NCBI RefSeq assembly: GCF_051020955.1
Contig: NW_027476497.1
Location: forward strand, 145,827-209,826
Direction of reading: 5' to 3'
Origin: Megalopta genalis
Lineage: Eukaryota > Arthropoda > Insecta > Hymenoptera > Halictidae
DNA length: 64,000 nucleotides
This document shows, one piece after another, positions 1 to 12,394 of this stretch; position 1 is the first letter of the stretch; the number at the start of each line of letters is the position of its first letter. Below the pieces are notes generated by a model, which worked only from the letters and a program-made list of their open reading frames with translations, did not search any database and was not told the DNA's origin. The translations under genes and the position numbers were made by a program.

Positions 1-120
1 AATCTGTTTCGAATGGATTTGAAGCTAAGCCTACTACCTCGCACTGACTTGAAGCTAAACCATTTGATTCGCATGGATTTGAAGCTAAGCCTTCTACTTT
101 GCATTGAATTGAAGCTAAAT

Positions 121-2063
121 CATGTGTTTCCCTTGGATTTGAAGTTAACTCGTTTGTTTCGCATGCAGTTGAAGCTAAATCATGTTTATCACAAGTATCT
201 GTATCTAACCTATTTGTTTCGCAAGAATATGATGCTAAACCATGTGTTTCGGATGAATTTGAATCTAAATCATGTGTTTCACATGTATTTCTAGCTAACT
301 CGTTTGCTTCGCATGCAGTTGAAGTTTAATCATGTATTTCACACGTATTTGAAGCGGAACTATTTGATTCGCATGGATTTGAAGGTAAGCCTTCTACTTC
401 GCACTGATTTGAAGCTAAATCATGTGTTTCGCTTGGATTTGAAGCTACACCTTCTACCTCGCATTGATTAGAAGCTAAATCATGTGTTTCGCATGGATTT
501 GAAGCTTACTCATTTGTTTCGCATGCAGTTGAAGCTAAATCATGTATGTCACAAGTATTTGAAGCAAAACCATTTGTTTCGCATGGATTCGAAGATAAGA
601 CTTCTACTTCGCATTGATTTGAAGCTAAATCATGTGTTCCGCTTGGATTTGAAGCTAAATCATTCGTCTCGCATGGTTTTGAAGCTAAGCCTTCTACTTC
701 GCATTGATTTGAAGCTAAATCATGTGTATAGCACGGATTCGAATCAAACTCGATTGTTTCGCCTGCATTTGAATCTAAATCACGTTTATCACTAGTATCT
801 GAATCTAAACCATCTGTTTTACAAGAGTATGAAGCTAAACCATGTGTTTCGCATGGTTTTGAAGGTAACTCGTTTGTTTCGACTGCATTTGAAGCTAAAT
901 CATGTATATCACAAGTATTTGAAACTAAACCATTGGTTTCGCATGGATTTGAAGATAAGCCTTCTACTTCGAATTGAATTGAAGCTAAATCTTGACTTTT
1001 GCTTGGATTGGAAGCTAACTCGTTTGTTTCGCCAGCATTTGTAGCTAAATCATGTATATCACAAGTATTTGAAGCTAAACCATATGTTTCGCATGGATTC
1101 GTAGATTAGCCTTCTACTTCGCATTGATTTGAAGCTAATTCATGTGTTTCGCTTGTATTTGAAGCTAACATGTTTGTTTCGCATGCAGTTGAAGCAAAAT
1201 CATGTATATAACAAGTATTTGATTCTAAACTATTTGTTCCGCATGGATTTGAAACTGAGCCTTCTACTTCGCATTGATTTGAAGCTAAATCATGCGTTTC
1301 GCATGTATCTGAAGCTAAATCGTTTGTTTGGCATGCAGTTGCAATGCTAAAGCATGTATATCACAAGTATTTGAAGCTAAACCATCTGTTTCGCATTGAT
1401 TTGTAGTTTTGCCTTCAACTTCGCATTGATTTGAAGCTAAATCATGTGTTTCGCATGGATTTGAAGCACACTCGTGTGTTTCGCCTGCATTTGAAGCTAA
1501 AACATGTACATCACTAGTATTTGAACATAAACCATTTGTTTCGCATGGATTCGGAGATAAGCCTTCTATTTCGCATTGATTTGAGCTAAATCTTGAGTTT
1601 CGCTTGGATTGGAAGCTAACTCGTTTGTTTCGACTGCATTTGAAGCTAAATCATGTATATCACTAGTATTTGAACCTAAACCATTTGTTTCGCATGGATT
1701 CGTAGATAAGCCTTCTACTTCGCATTGATTTGAAGCTAAATCATGTGTTTCGCATGGATTTGAAGCTAAATCGTTTGTTTGGCATGCAGTTGCAGCTAAA
1801 GCATGTATATCACAAGTATTTGAAGCTAAACCATCTGTTTCGCATTGATTTGAAGTTATGCCTTTAACTTCGCATTGATTTGAAGCAAAATCATGTGTTT
1901 CGAATGGATTTGAAGCTATATCACTCATATCGCAAGTATCTGAAGATAAACCACTTGTTCCGTAATGATTTGTAGCTAAGCCTTCTACTTCCCATTAATT
2001 TGAAGTTAAATCATGTGTTTCGCCTGGATTTGAAACTGACATGTTTGTTTCGCATGCAGTTGA
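121..2063. repeat. 1.95-kb block, copy 1 (partner at 29,352)
   Basis: Matches 29,352-31,323 in the same orientation. The offset is 29,231 bp at the left and 29,260 bp from about 850 onward. The change is explained by one extra 30-bp monomer and one 1-bp deletion in the partner. Both copies share rare private changes, including a 2-bp insertion (gcaatgctaa, near 1,352) and a 1-bp deletion (tttgagctaaatc, near 1,580). About ten single-base differences were noticed by eye, so the copies are very similar. Confidence 0.9.
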
Positions 2064-2840
2064 AGCTAAATCATGTATAAAACAAGTATTTGATTCTAAA
2101 CTAATCGTTCATGGAATTGATACTAAGCCTTCTACTTCGCATTGATTTGAAGCTAAATCATGTGTTTCGCATGGATTTGAAGCTCACTCGATTGTTTCGC
2201 CTGCATTTGAAGCTAAATCATGTATTTCACAACTATTTGAAGCTAAACCATTTGTTTCGCATGGATTTGAAGCAAAGCCATCTGCATCGCATTGATTTGA
2301 AGCTAAATCAAGAATTTCGCATGGATTTGAATCGAACTCATTGGTTTCGCCTGCATTTGAAACTATATCACTCATATCGCTGATATTTGAAGCTAAATCA
2401 TGTGTTTCGTATGTATTTGAAGCTAACTCGTTTATTTCGCATGCAGTTGAAGCTAAATCATGTATAAAACAAGTATTTGATTCTAAACTAATCGTTCATG
2501 GAATTGATACTAAGCCTTCTACTTCGCATTGATTTGAAGCTAAATCATGTGTTTCGCATGGATTTGAAGCTCACTCGATTGTTTCGCCTGCATTTGAAGC
2601 TAAATCATATATTTCACAACTATTTGAAGCTAAACCATTTGTTTCGCATGGATTTGAAGCTAAGCCATCTGCATCGCATTGATTTGAAGCTAAATCAAGA
2701 ATTTCGCATGGATTTGAATCGAACTCATTGGTTTCGCCTGCATTTGAAACTATATCACTCATATCGCTGGTATTTGAAGCTAAATCATGTGTTTCGTATG
2801 TATTTAAAGCTAACTCGTTTATTTCGCATGCAGTTGAAGC
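2055..2840. repeat. 387-bp tandem duplication (two copies)
   Basis: Copy 1 spans about 2,055-2,441 and copy 2 about 2,442-2,840. The marker tcatgtataaaac occurs at 2,071 and 2,458, exactly 387 bp apart. The length is 13 monomers minus 3 bp, because each copy carries a shortened monomer (cgttcatggaattgatac). The copies differ at only a few positions, such as gtatttcac against atatttcac and gcaaagcc against gctaagcc. Confidence 0.9.
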
Positions 2841-5089
2841 TAAGTCATGTATATCACAAGTATTTTGAATCTAAACCATTTGTTGCGCTTGGATTTGAAG
2901 CTAAGCCCTCTACTTCGCATTTTTTTGAAGCAAAATCATGTGTTTCTCATGTATTTGAAGCTAACTCGTTTGTTTCGGCTGCATGTGAAGCTATATCGCT
3001 TATATCGCAATTATCCTAAGCTAAATCTTTTGTTTCTCATGTATATGAAGCTTAGCCTTCTACTTCGCGTTGATTTGAAGCTAAACCATGCGTTTCGCAT
3101 AGATTTGAAGCTAACTCATTTGTTTCGCCTGCATTTGAAGCTACATCACTGATATCGCAAGTATCTGAACCTAAATCATTTGTTTCGAATGGATTTGAAG
3201 CTAAACCTTCTACATCGCATTGATTTTAAGCTAAATCATGTGTTTCGCATGGATTTGAAGCTAACTCGTTTGTTTCGCATGCAGTTGTAGCTAAATAATG
3301 TATATCACAAGTATTTGTAGCTAAATGATTTGTTTCGCATGGATTTGGAGATAAACCTTCTACATCACACTGATTTGCAGCTAAATCATGTGTTTCGCTT
3401 GGATTTGAAGCTAACTCGTCTGTTTGGCCTGCATTGAAGCTATATCACTTACATCGCAAGTATTTGATGCCAAAAACATTTGCTTCGCACGGATTTGAAG
3501 CTAAACCTTTTACATCGCATTGATTTGAAGCTATATCATGTGTTTCGCTTGGATTTGAAGCTAAATCATGTGTTTTGCATGGATTTGAAGCTAACTCGTT
3601 TGAGTCGCCTGCATTTGAAGCGATATCATTTATATCGCATGTATTTGATGCTCAATCAGTTGTGTCGCATGGATTTGAAGCTTTGCCTTCTACATCGCAT
3701 TGATTTGAACCCAAATCATGTGTTTCGCATGGATCTGTAGCTCGTTTGTTTCGCCTGCGTTTGCAGCTATGTCACCTATATTCGCAAGTATTTGATGCTA
3801 AATCTTTCGTTTCGCATGGATTTGAAGCTAAGACTTCTACTTCGCATTGATTGGATGCTAAATCATGTGTTCTACATGGATTTGAAGCTAACTCGTTTGT
3901 TTCGCATGCATTTGAAGCTATTTCATTTATATCGCAAGTATTTGAAGCGTGTCCATTTGTTTCGCATGGATTTGAAGCCAAGCCTTCTACTTCGCATTTA
4001 TTTGAAGCTAAGTCATGTGTTTCGCATGGATTTGAAGCTTACTCGTTTGATTCGTCTGCATTTGAAGCTATATCACTTATATCGCAAGTATTTGAAGCTA
4101 AATCATTTGTATCGCATGGATTTGAAGCTAACTCTTTTGTTTCGCCTGCAGTTGAATCTATATCACTTATATCACAAGTATTTGAAGCTAAATCATTTGT
4201 TTCGCATGGATTTGAAGCCAAACCTTCTAGATAGCGTTCATTAGCATCTAAGACATGTGTTTCGCATGGATTTGAAGCTAACTCTTTCGTTTCGCCTGCA
4301 TTTGAAGCTATATCACTTATATCGCAAGTATATGAAGCTAAATCATTTGTTTCGCATGGATTTGAAGCCAAACCTTCTAGATAGCATTGATTTGAAGCTA
4401 AACCTTCTACATCGCATTGATTTGCAGCTAAATCATGTGTTTCGCATGGATTTGAAGCTAACTCGTTTGTTTCCCATGCATTTGTAGCTATATCACTTAT
4501 ATAACAAGTATCTGATGCTAAATCATTTGATTCGCATGGATTTGAAGGTAAAAATTCTACATCGCATTGATTTGCAGCTAAATCATGTGTTTCGCATGGA
4601 TTTGAAGCTAATCCTTCTACTTCTTATTGATTTGAAGCTAAGTCATGTGTATCGCATGGATTTTGAAGCTAACTCGTTTGATTCGTCTGCATTTGAAGCT
4701 ATATCACTTATATCCTAAGTGTTTGAAGCTAAATCATTTGTTTCGCATGGATTTGAAGTCAAACCTTCTACATAGCATTGATTTGAAGCGAAACCTTCTA
4801 CATCGCATTAATTTGCAGCTAAATCATGTGTTTTGCACGGACTTGAAGCTAACTCGTTTGTTTCGCACGCAGCTAAAGCTATATCACCTATATCCGAAGT
4901 ATCTGAAGCTAAATCAATTGTTTCTCATGCATTTGAAGCTAAACCTTATACATCCCATGGATTTGAAGCTAAATCATGTGTTTCGCATGGATTTGAAGCT
5001 AACTCGTTCGTTGCGCATACTGTTAAATCTAAATAACGTATATCACAAGTATTTGATGGTAAACTATTTGTTTGGCATGTATTTGAAGC
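2841..5089. repeat. irregular pentamer stretch
   Basis: Region 1 monomers in A-B-C-D-E order, with many C monomers of the tatatcacttatatcgcaagta type and B monomers ending cctgca. Its first 0.36 kb is the block shared with 41,200-41,555; I found no long partner for the remainder. Single-base insertions move the 30-bp register, for example tattcgcaag near 3,780 and ggattttgaagc near 4,662. No sequence other than monomers was seen. Confidence 0.85.
2845..3200. repeat. 0.35-kb block, copy 1 (partner at 41,200)
   Basis: Matches 41,200-41,555 at an offset of 38,355 bp. Both carry the +1 variant cacaagtattttgaatc, the E variant ctcgcgttg-type monomers, and the off-consensus gcaattatcctaagc. They are too specific to be chance similarity between monomers. 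The partner has further single-base changes (tgtgaag against tgtggag, aaatcat against agatcat). Confidence 0.85.
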
Positions 5090-5870
5090 TCAGCCTTCTA
5101 CATCGCATTGATTTGAAGCTAAATCATGTGTTTCGCGTGGATTTGAACATAACTCGTTTGTTTCGCATGCAGTTGAAGCTAAATCATGGCTTTCACAAGT
5201 ATTTGAAGATGAACCATTTGAGTCGCATGGCTTTGAACCTGTGCCTTCTACTTCGCACTGATTTGCACCTAAATAATGTGTTTCGCATGGATTTGAAGCT
5301 AAACGTTCTACATCGCATTGATTTGAAGCTAAATTATGTGTTTTGCTTGGATTTGAATGTAACTAATTTGTTTCGCATGATGTTGATGCTATATCACCTA
5401 TATCCCAAGTGTTGGAAGCTCAATCATTTGTTTCGCGTGGACTTGAAGCTAAACCTTCTACATCGCATTGGTTTGCAGCTAAATCATGTGTTTCGCATGC
5501 AGTTGTAGCTAAATAATGTATATCACAAGTATTTGTAACTAAACCATTTGTTTCGCATGGATTTGAAGCTAAACCTCCTACATCGCATTAGTTTGCAGAT
5601 AAATCATTTGATTCGCATAAACTTGAAGCTAACTCGTTTGTTTTGCATGCAGCTGAAGCTATACCACCTATAACCGAAGTGTTTGAAGCTCAATCGTTTG
5701 ATCGGCATGGATTTGAAGATAAACCGTCTACATCGCATTGATTTGAATCTACATCATGTGTATCGCATGGATTTTGAAGCTAACTCGTCTGCATTTGAAG
5801 CTATATCAATTATATTCCAATTTTAGCTTCAAAGCTAAATCATTTGTTTCGCGTGGATTTGAAAGTAAAC
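5090..5870. repeat. 0.78-kb block, copy 1 (partner at 10,426)
   Basis: Matches 10,426-11,206 at a constant offset of 5,336 bp. Shared private markers include catggctttcacaag, gttttgcttggatttgaatg, ataaccgaagtg and a short reversed core (ttagcttcaaa) at 5,823-5,833. Only scattered single-base differences were noticed. Confidence 0.9.
5823..5833 (-). repeat. reversed monomer core (micro-inversion)
   Basis: The sequence ttagcttcaaa is the exact reverse complement of the forward core tttgaagctaa and directly abuts a forward aaagctaaatc, giving a near-palindrome (tagcttcaaagcta). The same structure is at 11,159-11,169 in the duplicated block. These are the only reversed cores I noticed in the window. 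Confidence 0.75.
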
Positions 5871-8800
5871 CTTCTACATCGCATTGATTTGAAGCTAAAT
5901 CATGTGTTTCGCTTGGATTTGAAGGTAAATCTTCTACTTCGCATTGATTTGAAGCTAAATCACATGTTTCGCATGGATTTGAAGCTGAGCCTTCTACTTC
6001 GCATTGATATGAAGCTAAATCATGTGTTAGGCTTGGATTTGGAGCTAACTCGTTTGTTTCGCATGCAGTCGATGCTTAATCATGTATTTCACATGCATTT
6101 GAAGCTAAACAATTTGATTCGCATGGATTTGAACCTAAGCCTTCTACTTCGCATTGATTTGAAGCTAAATCATAAGATCCGCATGGATTTGAAACTAACT
6201 CGCTTGTTTCGCATGCAGTTGAAGCTAAATCATGTTTATCACAAGTATCTGAATCAAAACCATTTGTGTCACATTGATTTGAAGCTAAGCCTTCTACTTC
6301 GCATTGATTTGAAGTTAAATCATGTGTTTCCCTTGGGTTTGAAGCTAACTAGTTTATTTCGTATGCAGTTGAAGCTAAGTCATGTATATGACAAGTATTT
6401 GAAGCTAAATAATGTGTTTCACGTGGATTCGGAGCTAACTCGTTTGCTTCGAATGCAGTTGAAGCTAAATCATGTATATCACAAGTATTTGAAGCTAAAC
6501 CATTTGTATCGCATGGATTTGAAGATAAGCTTTCTACTTCGCATTGATCTGAAGCTAAATCATGTGTTTCGCATGGATTTGAAGCTAACTGGTTCGTTGC
6601 GCATGCAGTTAAATCTAAATAACATATATCACAGGTATTTGTAGCTAAACCATTTGTATCGCATGGATTTGAAGCTAAACCTTCTTACATAGCATTGATT
6701 TGAAGCTAAACCTTCTACATCTTATTGATTTGAACCCAAATCATTTGACTCCCATGGATTTGAAGCTAATCCGTCTACTTCGCATTGATATGAAGCTAAA
6801 TCATGTGTTTCGTTTGGATTTGAAGCCAACGTCGTTAGTTTCGCATGCTGTTGAAGCTAAATACTGTGTATCACATGTATTTGCAGCTAAACCATTTGTT
6901 TTTCATGGATTTGATGCTAAGCCTTCTACTTCGCATTGATTTGAAGCTTAACCATGTGTATTCGCATGGATTTGAAGCTAACTCGTTTGTTTCGCCTGCA
7001 TTTGAATCTATATCGCTTATATTGCAAGTATCTGAACCTAAATCATATGTCTCGCATGTATTTGAAGCTATACCTTGTACGTCGCATTTATTTGTAGCTA
7101 TATTATGTGTTTCGCATGGATTTGAAACTAACTCGTTTGTATCGCCTGCAGTTGAATCTATATCACTTATATCGAAAGTATTTGAAGCTAAATCATTTGT
7201 TTCACATGGATTTGAAGCTAGCCCTTCTACTTCGGATTGAGTTGAAGCTAAATCATGTATATCACAAGTATTTGAAGCTAAACCATTTGTATCACATGGA
7301 TTTGAAGCTCTGCCTTCTACTTCGCATTGATTTGACTCTAAATATTGTGTTTCGCATGGATTTGAAGCTAAATCATGTGTTTCACGTGGATTTGAAGGTA
7401 ACTCTTTTGTATCGCATGCAGTTGAAGCTAAATAATGTATATCACAAGTATTTGAAGTTAAACCATTTATTTCGCATTGATTTGAAGCTCTGCCTTCTAC
7501 TTCGCATTGATTTGACGCTAAATATTGTGTTTCGCATCGATTTGAAGATAACTCGTTTGTTTCGCATGCAGTTGAAACTAAATCATGTATATCACAAGTA
7601 TTTGCAGCTAAACAATTGATTCGCATGGATTTGAAGCTAAGCCTTCTACTTGGCATTGATTGGATCCTAAATCACGTGTTTTGCATGGATTTGAAGCTAA
7701 ACCTTCTACTTCGCACTGATTTGAAGTTAAATCATGTGTTTCGCGTGGATTTGGAGCTAACTCGTTTGTTTCGAATGCAGTTGAAGCTAAATCATGTCTT
7801 TCACAAGTATTTGAAGATGAACCATTTGAATTGCATGGCTTTGAACCTGAGCCTTCTATTTCGCACTGATTTGAACCTAAATAATATGTTTCGCATGGAT
7901 TTGAAGCTAAACGTTCTACATCCCATGGATTTGAAGCTAAATCATGTGTTTGGCATGGATTTGAAGCTAAACCTTCTACTTCGCATTGATTTGCAGCTGA
8001 ATCATGTGTTTCGCAAGGATTTGAAGCTAACTCGTTCGTTTCGCCTGCATGTGAAACTATATCACTTAAATCGCAAGTATTTGAAGCTAAGACATTTGTA
8101 TCGCATGGATTTGAAGCTCTGCCTTCTACTTTGCATTGATTTGACGCTAAATATTGTGTTTCGAATGAATTTGAAGCTAACCCGTTTGTTTCGCATGCAG
8201 TTGAAACTAAATCATGTATATCACAAGTATTTGCAGCTAAACAATTGATTCGCATGGATTTGAAGCTAAGCCTTCTACTTGGCATTGAATTGAAGCTAAA
8301 TCGTGTGTTTTGCATGGATTTGAAGCTAACTCGTTTGTTTCTCCTGTATTTGAAGCTATATCATTTATATCGCAAGTATTAGAAGCTAAAGTATTTGTTT
8401 CGCATGGATTTGAAGCTAAGCCTTCTACTTCGCACTGATTTGAAGTTAAATCATGTGTTTCGCGTGGATTTGGAGCTAACTCGTTTGTTTCGAATGCAGT
8501 TGAAGCTAAATCATGTCTTTCACAAGTATTTGAAGATGAACCATTTGAATCCCATGGCTTTGAACCTGAGCCTTCTATTTCACACTGATTTGAACCTAAA
8601 TGATATGTTTCGCATGGATTTGAAGCTAAACCTTCTACATCCCATGGATTTGAAGCTAAATCATGTGTTTGGCATGGATTTGAAGCTAAACCTTCTACTT
8701 CGCATTGATTTGCAGCTAAATCATGTGTTTCGCATGGATTTGAAGCTAACTCGTTCGTTTTAATCTGCATTTGAAACTATATCACTTATATCGCAAGTAT

Positions 8801-10425
8801 TTGAAGCTAAATCATGTGTTTCGCATGGATTTGAAGCTAAACCTGCTACTTCGCATTGATTTGAAGCTAAAATATGTGTTTCGCATGGATTTGAAGGTAA
8901 CTCGTTGTTTCGCATGCAGTTGAAGCTAAATCATGCATTTCACAAGTATTTGAATCCGAACCATTAGATTCGCATGGATTTGAAGCTAAGCCTTCTACTT
9001 CGCATTGATTTGAAGTTAAATCATGTGTTTCGCGTGGATTTGGAGCTAACTCGTTTGCTTCGAACGCAGTTGAAACTAAATCATGTATATCACAAGTATT
9101 TGAAGTTAAACCATTTGTATCGCATGGATTTGAAGCTGAGGCTTCTACTTCGTATTGATTGGATCCTAAATCGCGTGTTTTGCATGGATTTGAATCTAAG
9201 CCTTCTACATCGCATTGATTTGCAGCTGAATCATGTGTTTCGCATGGATTTGAAGCTAACTCGTTCGTTTCTCCTGCATTTGAAACTATATCACTTATAT
9301 CGCAAGTATTTGAAGCTAAATCATGTGTTTCGTTTGGATTTGAATGTAACTCATTTGTTTCGCATGCAGTTGAAGCTATATCACCTATATCCCAAGTGTA
9401 GGAAGCTCAATCAATTGTTTCGCATGGATTTGAAGCTAAACCTGCTACTTCGCATTGATTTGAAGCTAAATTATGTGTTTCGCGTGGATTTTAAGGTAAC
9501 TCGTTGTTTCGCATGCAGTTGAAGCTAAATCATGCATTTCACAAGTATTTGAAGCCGAACCATTAGATTCGCATGGATTTGAAGCTAAGCCTTCTACTTC
9601 GCACTGATTTGAAGTTAAATCATGTGTTTCGCGTGGATTTGGAGCTAACTCGTTTGCTTCGACTGCAGTTGAAGCTAAATCATGTATATCACAAGTATTT
9701 GAAGCTAAACCATTTGTATCGCAAGGATTTGATGCTCTGCCTTCTACTTCGCATTGATTTGACGCTAAATATTGTGTTTCGCATGGATTTGAATTTAAAC
9801 CTGATACTTCGCATAGATTTGAAGCTAAATTATGTGTTTCGTATGGATTTGATGCAAACTCGTTTGTTTCGCATGCAGTTGTAGCTAAATAATGTATATC
9901 ACAAGTATTTGTAGCTAAACCATTTGTTTCGCATGGATTTGAAGCAAAGCCTTCTACTTCGCATTGATTTGAAGCTAAATCATTTGTTTCGCGTGGAATT
10001 GAAGCTACCTCGTTTGTTCCTCCTGCTTTTGAAGCTATATCACTTATATCGCAAGTATTTGAAGCTAAATCATATGTGTCGCATGGATTTGAAGCTGATC
10101 CTTCTACATCGCATTGATTTGAAGCTAAATCTTGTAAATCGCATGGATTTGAAGCTAAACCTTCTACATCGCATTGATTTGAAGCTAAATCATGTGTATC
10201 CCATGTATTTGAAGCTCTGCCTTCTACTTCGCATTGATTTGACGCTAAATATTGTGTTTCGCATGGATTTGAAGCTAACTCGTTTGTTTCGCATGCAGTT
10301 GTAGCTAAATCAAGTCTTTCACAAGTATTTGAAGATAAATCATTTGAATCGCATTGATTTGAACCTGAGCCTTCTACTTCGCACTGATTTGCAGCTAAAT
10401 AATGTGTTTCGCGTGGATTTGAAGC
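5871..10425. repeat. pentamer array with recurring 0.6-kb variant block
   Basis: Pentameric array with marked monomer variants that recur elsewhere. Examples are the D/E variant gctctgccttctac, an A variant atattgtgtttcg, and a C-D pair ending gcagctaaacaattgattcg near 7,600 and 8,232. The stretches 7,616-8,315 and 8,237-8,770 share the marker series gaagatgaaccatttgaat, gaacctgagccttctat and tacatcccatgga. All of it is built from the 30-bp monomer. Confidence 0.85.
6871..7656 (-). other. longest reverse-strand stop-free frame of region 1 (261 codons), judged a repeat by-product
   Basis: Decapeptides of the form ASN-x-C-E/D-xxx-L, one per monomer. The A type reads PCETHDLASN, B reads ACETNELASN, C reads TCDIHDLAST, D reads PCETNGLASN and E reads QCEVEGLASN. 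The cysteine and the LAS triplet are nearly constant because they are encoded by the conserved gcatg and gaagctaa cores. It overlaps equally long forward frames over the same bases. There is no recognisable domain and no unique flank. Confidence 0.2.
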
Positions 10426-11206
10426 TAAACCTTCTACATCGCATTGATTTGAAGCTAAATCATGTGTTTCGCGTGGATTTGAAGATAACTCGTTTGTTTC
10501 GCATGCAGCTGAAGCTAAATCATGGCTTTCACAAGTATTTGAAGATGAACCATTTGAGTCGCATGGCTTTGAACGTGTGCCTTCTACTTCGCACTGATTT
10601 GCACCTAAATAATGTGTTTCGCGTGGATTTGAAGCTAAACGTTCTACATCGCATTGATTTGAAGCTAAATTATGTGTTTTGCTTGGATTTGAATGTACCT
10701 CATTTGTTTCGCATGATGTTGATGCTATATCACCTATATCCCAAGTGTTGGAAGCTCAATCATTTGTTTCGCGTGGACTTGAAGCTAAACCTTCTACATC
10801 GCATTGATTTGCAGCTAAATCATGTGTTTCGCATGCAGTTGTAGCTAAATAATGTATATCACAAGTATTTGTAACTAAACCATTTGTTTCGCATGGATTT
10901 GAAGCTAAACCTCCTACATCGCATTAGTTTGCAGATAAATCATTTGTTTCGCATAAACTTGAAGCTAACTCGTTTGTTTTGCATGCAGCTGAAGCTATAC
11001 CACCTATAACCGAAGTGTTTGAAGCTCAATCGTTTGATCGGCATGGATTTGATGATAAACTGTCTACATCGCATTGATTTGAATCTACATCATGTGTATC
11101 GCATGGATTTTGAAGCTAACTCGTCTGCATTTGAAGCTATATCAATTATATTCCAATTTTAGCTTCAAAGCTAAATCATTTGTTTCGCGTGGATTTGAAA
11201 GTAAAC
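10426..11206. repeat. 0.78-kb block, copy 2 (partner at 5,090)
   Basis: Second copy of 5,090-5,870, with the same off-register segment in which a monomer pair is collapsed (ctaactcgtctgcatttg) and followed by the reversed core ttagcttcaaa at 11,159-11,169. Differences include gaagatgaac contexts and gatgataaac against gaagataaac. Confidence 0.9.
11159..11169 (-). repeat. reversed monomer core (micro-inversion), duplicated copy
   Basis: Same ttagcttcaaa reversed core as at 5,823, carried inside the second copy of the 0.78-kb block (offset 5,336 bp), so it arose before that duplication. Confidence 0.75.
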
Positions 11207-11504
11207 CTTCTACATCGCATTGATTTGAAGGTAAATCATGTGTTTTGCATGGATTTGAAGCTAAACCTTCTACATCGCATTGATTTGAAGCTAAATCATG
11301 TGTTTCGCATGGATTTGAAGCTAACTCGTTTGTTTCGCATGCAGTTGTAGCTAAATAATGTATATCGCAAGTATCTGAAGCTAAATCATTTGTTTCTGAT
11401 GGATTTGAAGCTAAACCTTATACATCCCATGGATTTGAAGCTAAATCATGTGTTTGGCATGGATTTGAAGCTAAACCTTCTACATCGCATTGATTTGCAT
11501 CTGA

Positions 11505-12394
11505 ATCATGTGTTTCGCATGGATTTGAAGCTAACTCGTTTGTGTCGAATGCAGTTGAAGCTAAGTCATGTATATCACAAGTATTTGAATCTAAACCATT
11601 TGATTCGCATGGGATTTGATGGTAAGCCTTCTACTTCACACTGATTCGATCCTGAATCATGTCCTTCGCATGGATTTGAAGCTAACTCGTTTGTTTCGCA
11701 TGCAGTTGGAGATATATCATATATATGACAAGTATTTGAAGCTAAACCATTTGTTTCGCATGTATGTGAAGCTAAATCATGTGTTTACCATGACAATGAA
11801 CCTAAATCATGTGTTGCCCATGGATTTGAAGCTTAATCATGTGTTTTGCATGGATTTGAAGCTAACATGATTGTATCCTCAGCATTTGAAGTTACTTCAT
11901 TTATATCGCAAGTATTTGAAGCTAAATCATATGTGTTTCGCTTGGATTTGAAGCTAAACCTTCTACATCGCATTCAGTTGAAGCTAAATCATGTGTTTCG
12001 CTTGGATTTGAAGGTAACTCGTTTGTTTCGCATGCAGTTGAAGCTATATCACCTTTATCCCAAGTGTTTCAAGCTCAATCATTTGTATCGCATGGATTTG
12101 ATGCTAAACCTTCTACATCGCATTGATTTGAAGCTAACTCATGTGTTTCGCGTGGATTTGAAGGTGACTCGTTTGTTTCGCATGCAGTTGAAAATATACC
12201 ACCTATATCCCAAGTGTTTGAAGCTCAATCATTTGTTTCGCATGGATTTGAAGCTAAACCTTCTACATCAATTTGATTTGAAGCTAAATCATGTGTTTCG
12301 CGTGGATTTGAAGGTAACTCGTTTGTTTCGCATGCAGTTGAAGCTATATCACATTTATCCCAGGTGTTTGAAGCTCAATCATTTGTATCGCATG
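11505..12394. repeat. block Q, copy 1 (others at 13,817; 16,593; 18,612)
   Basis: A segment with a very distinctive core: ttggagatatatcatatata at 11,706, then gtttaccatgacaatgaacc, gttgcccatgg and aacatgattgtatcctcagc. The core recurs at offsets 2,312, 4,893 and 7,084. This copy contains one 150-bp pentamer (about 12,080-12,230) that is absent from copies 2 and 3. Confidence 0.9.
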
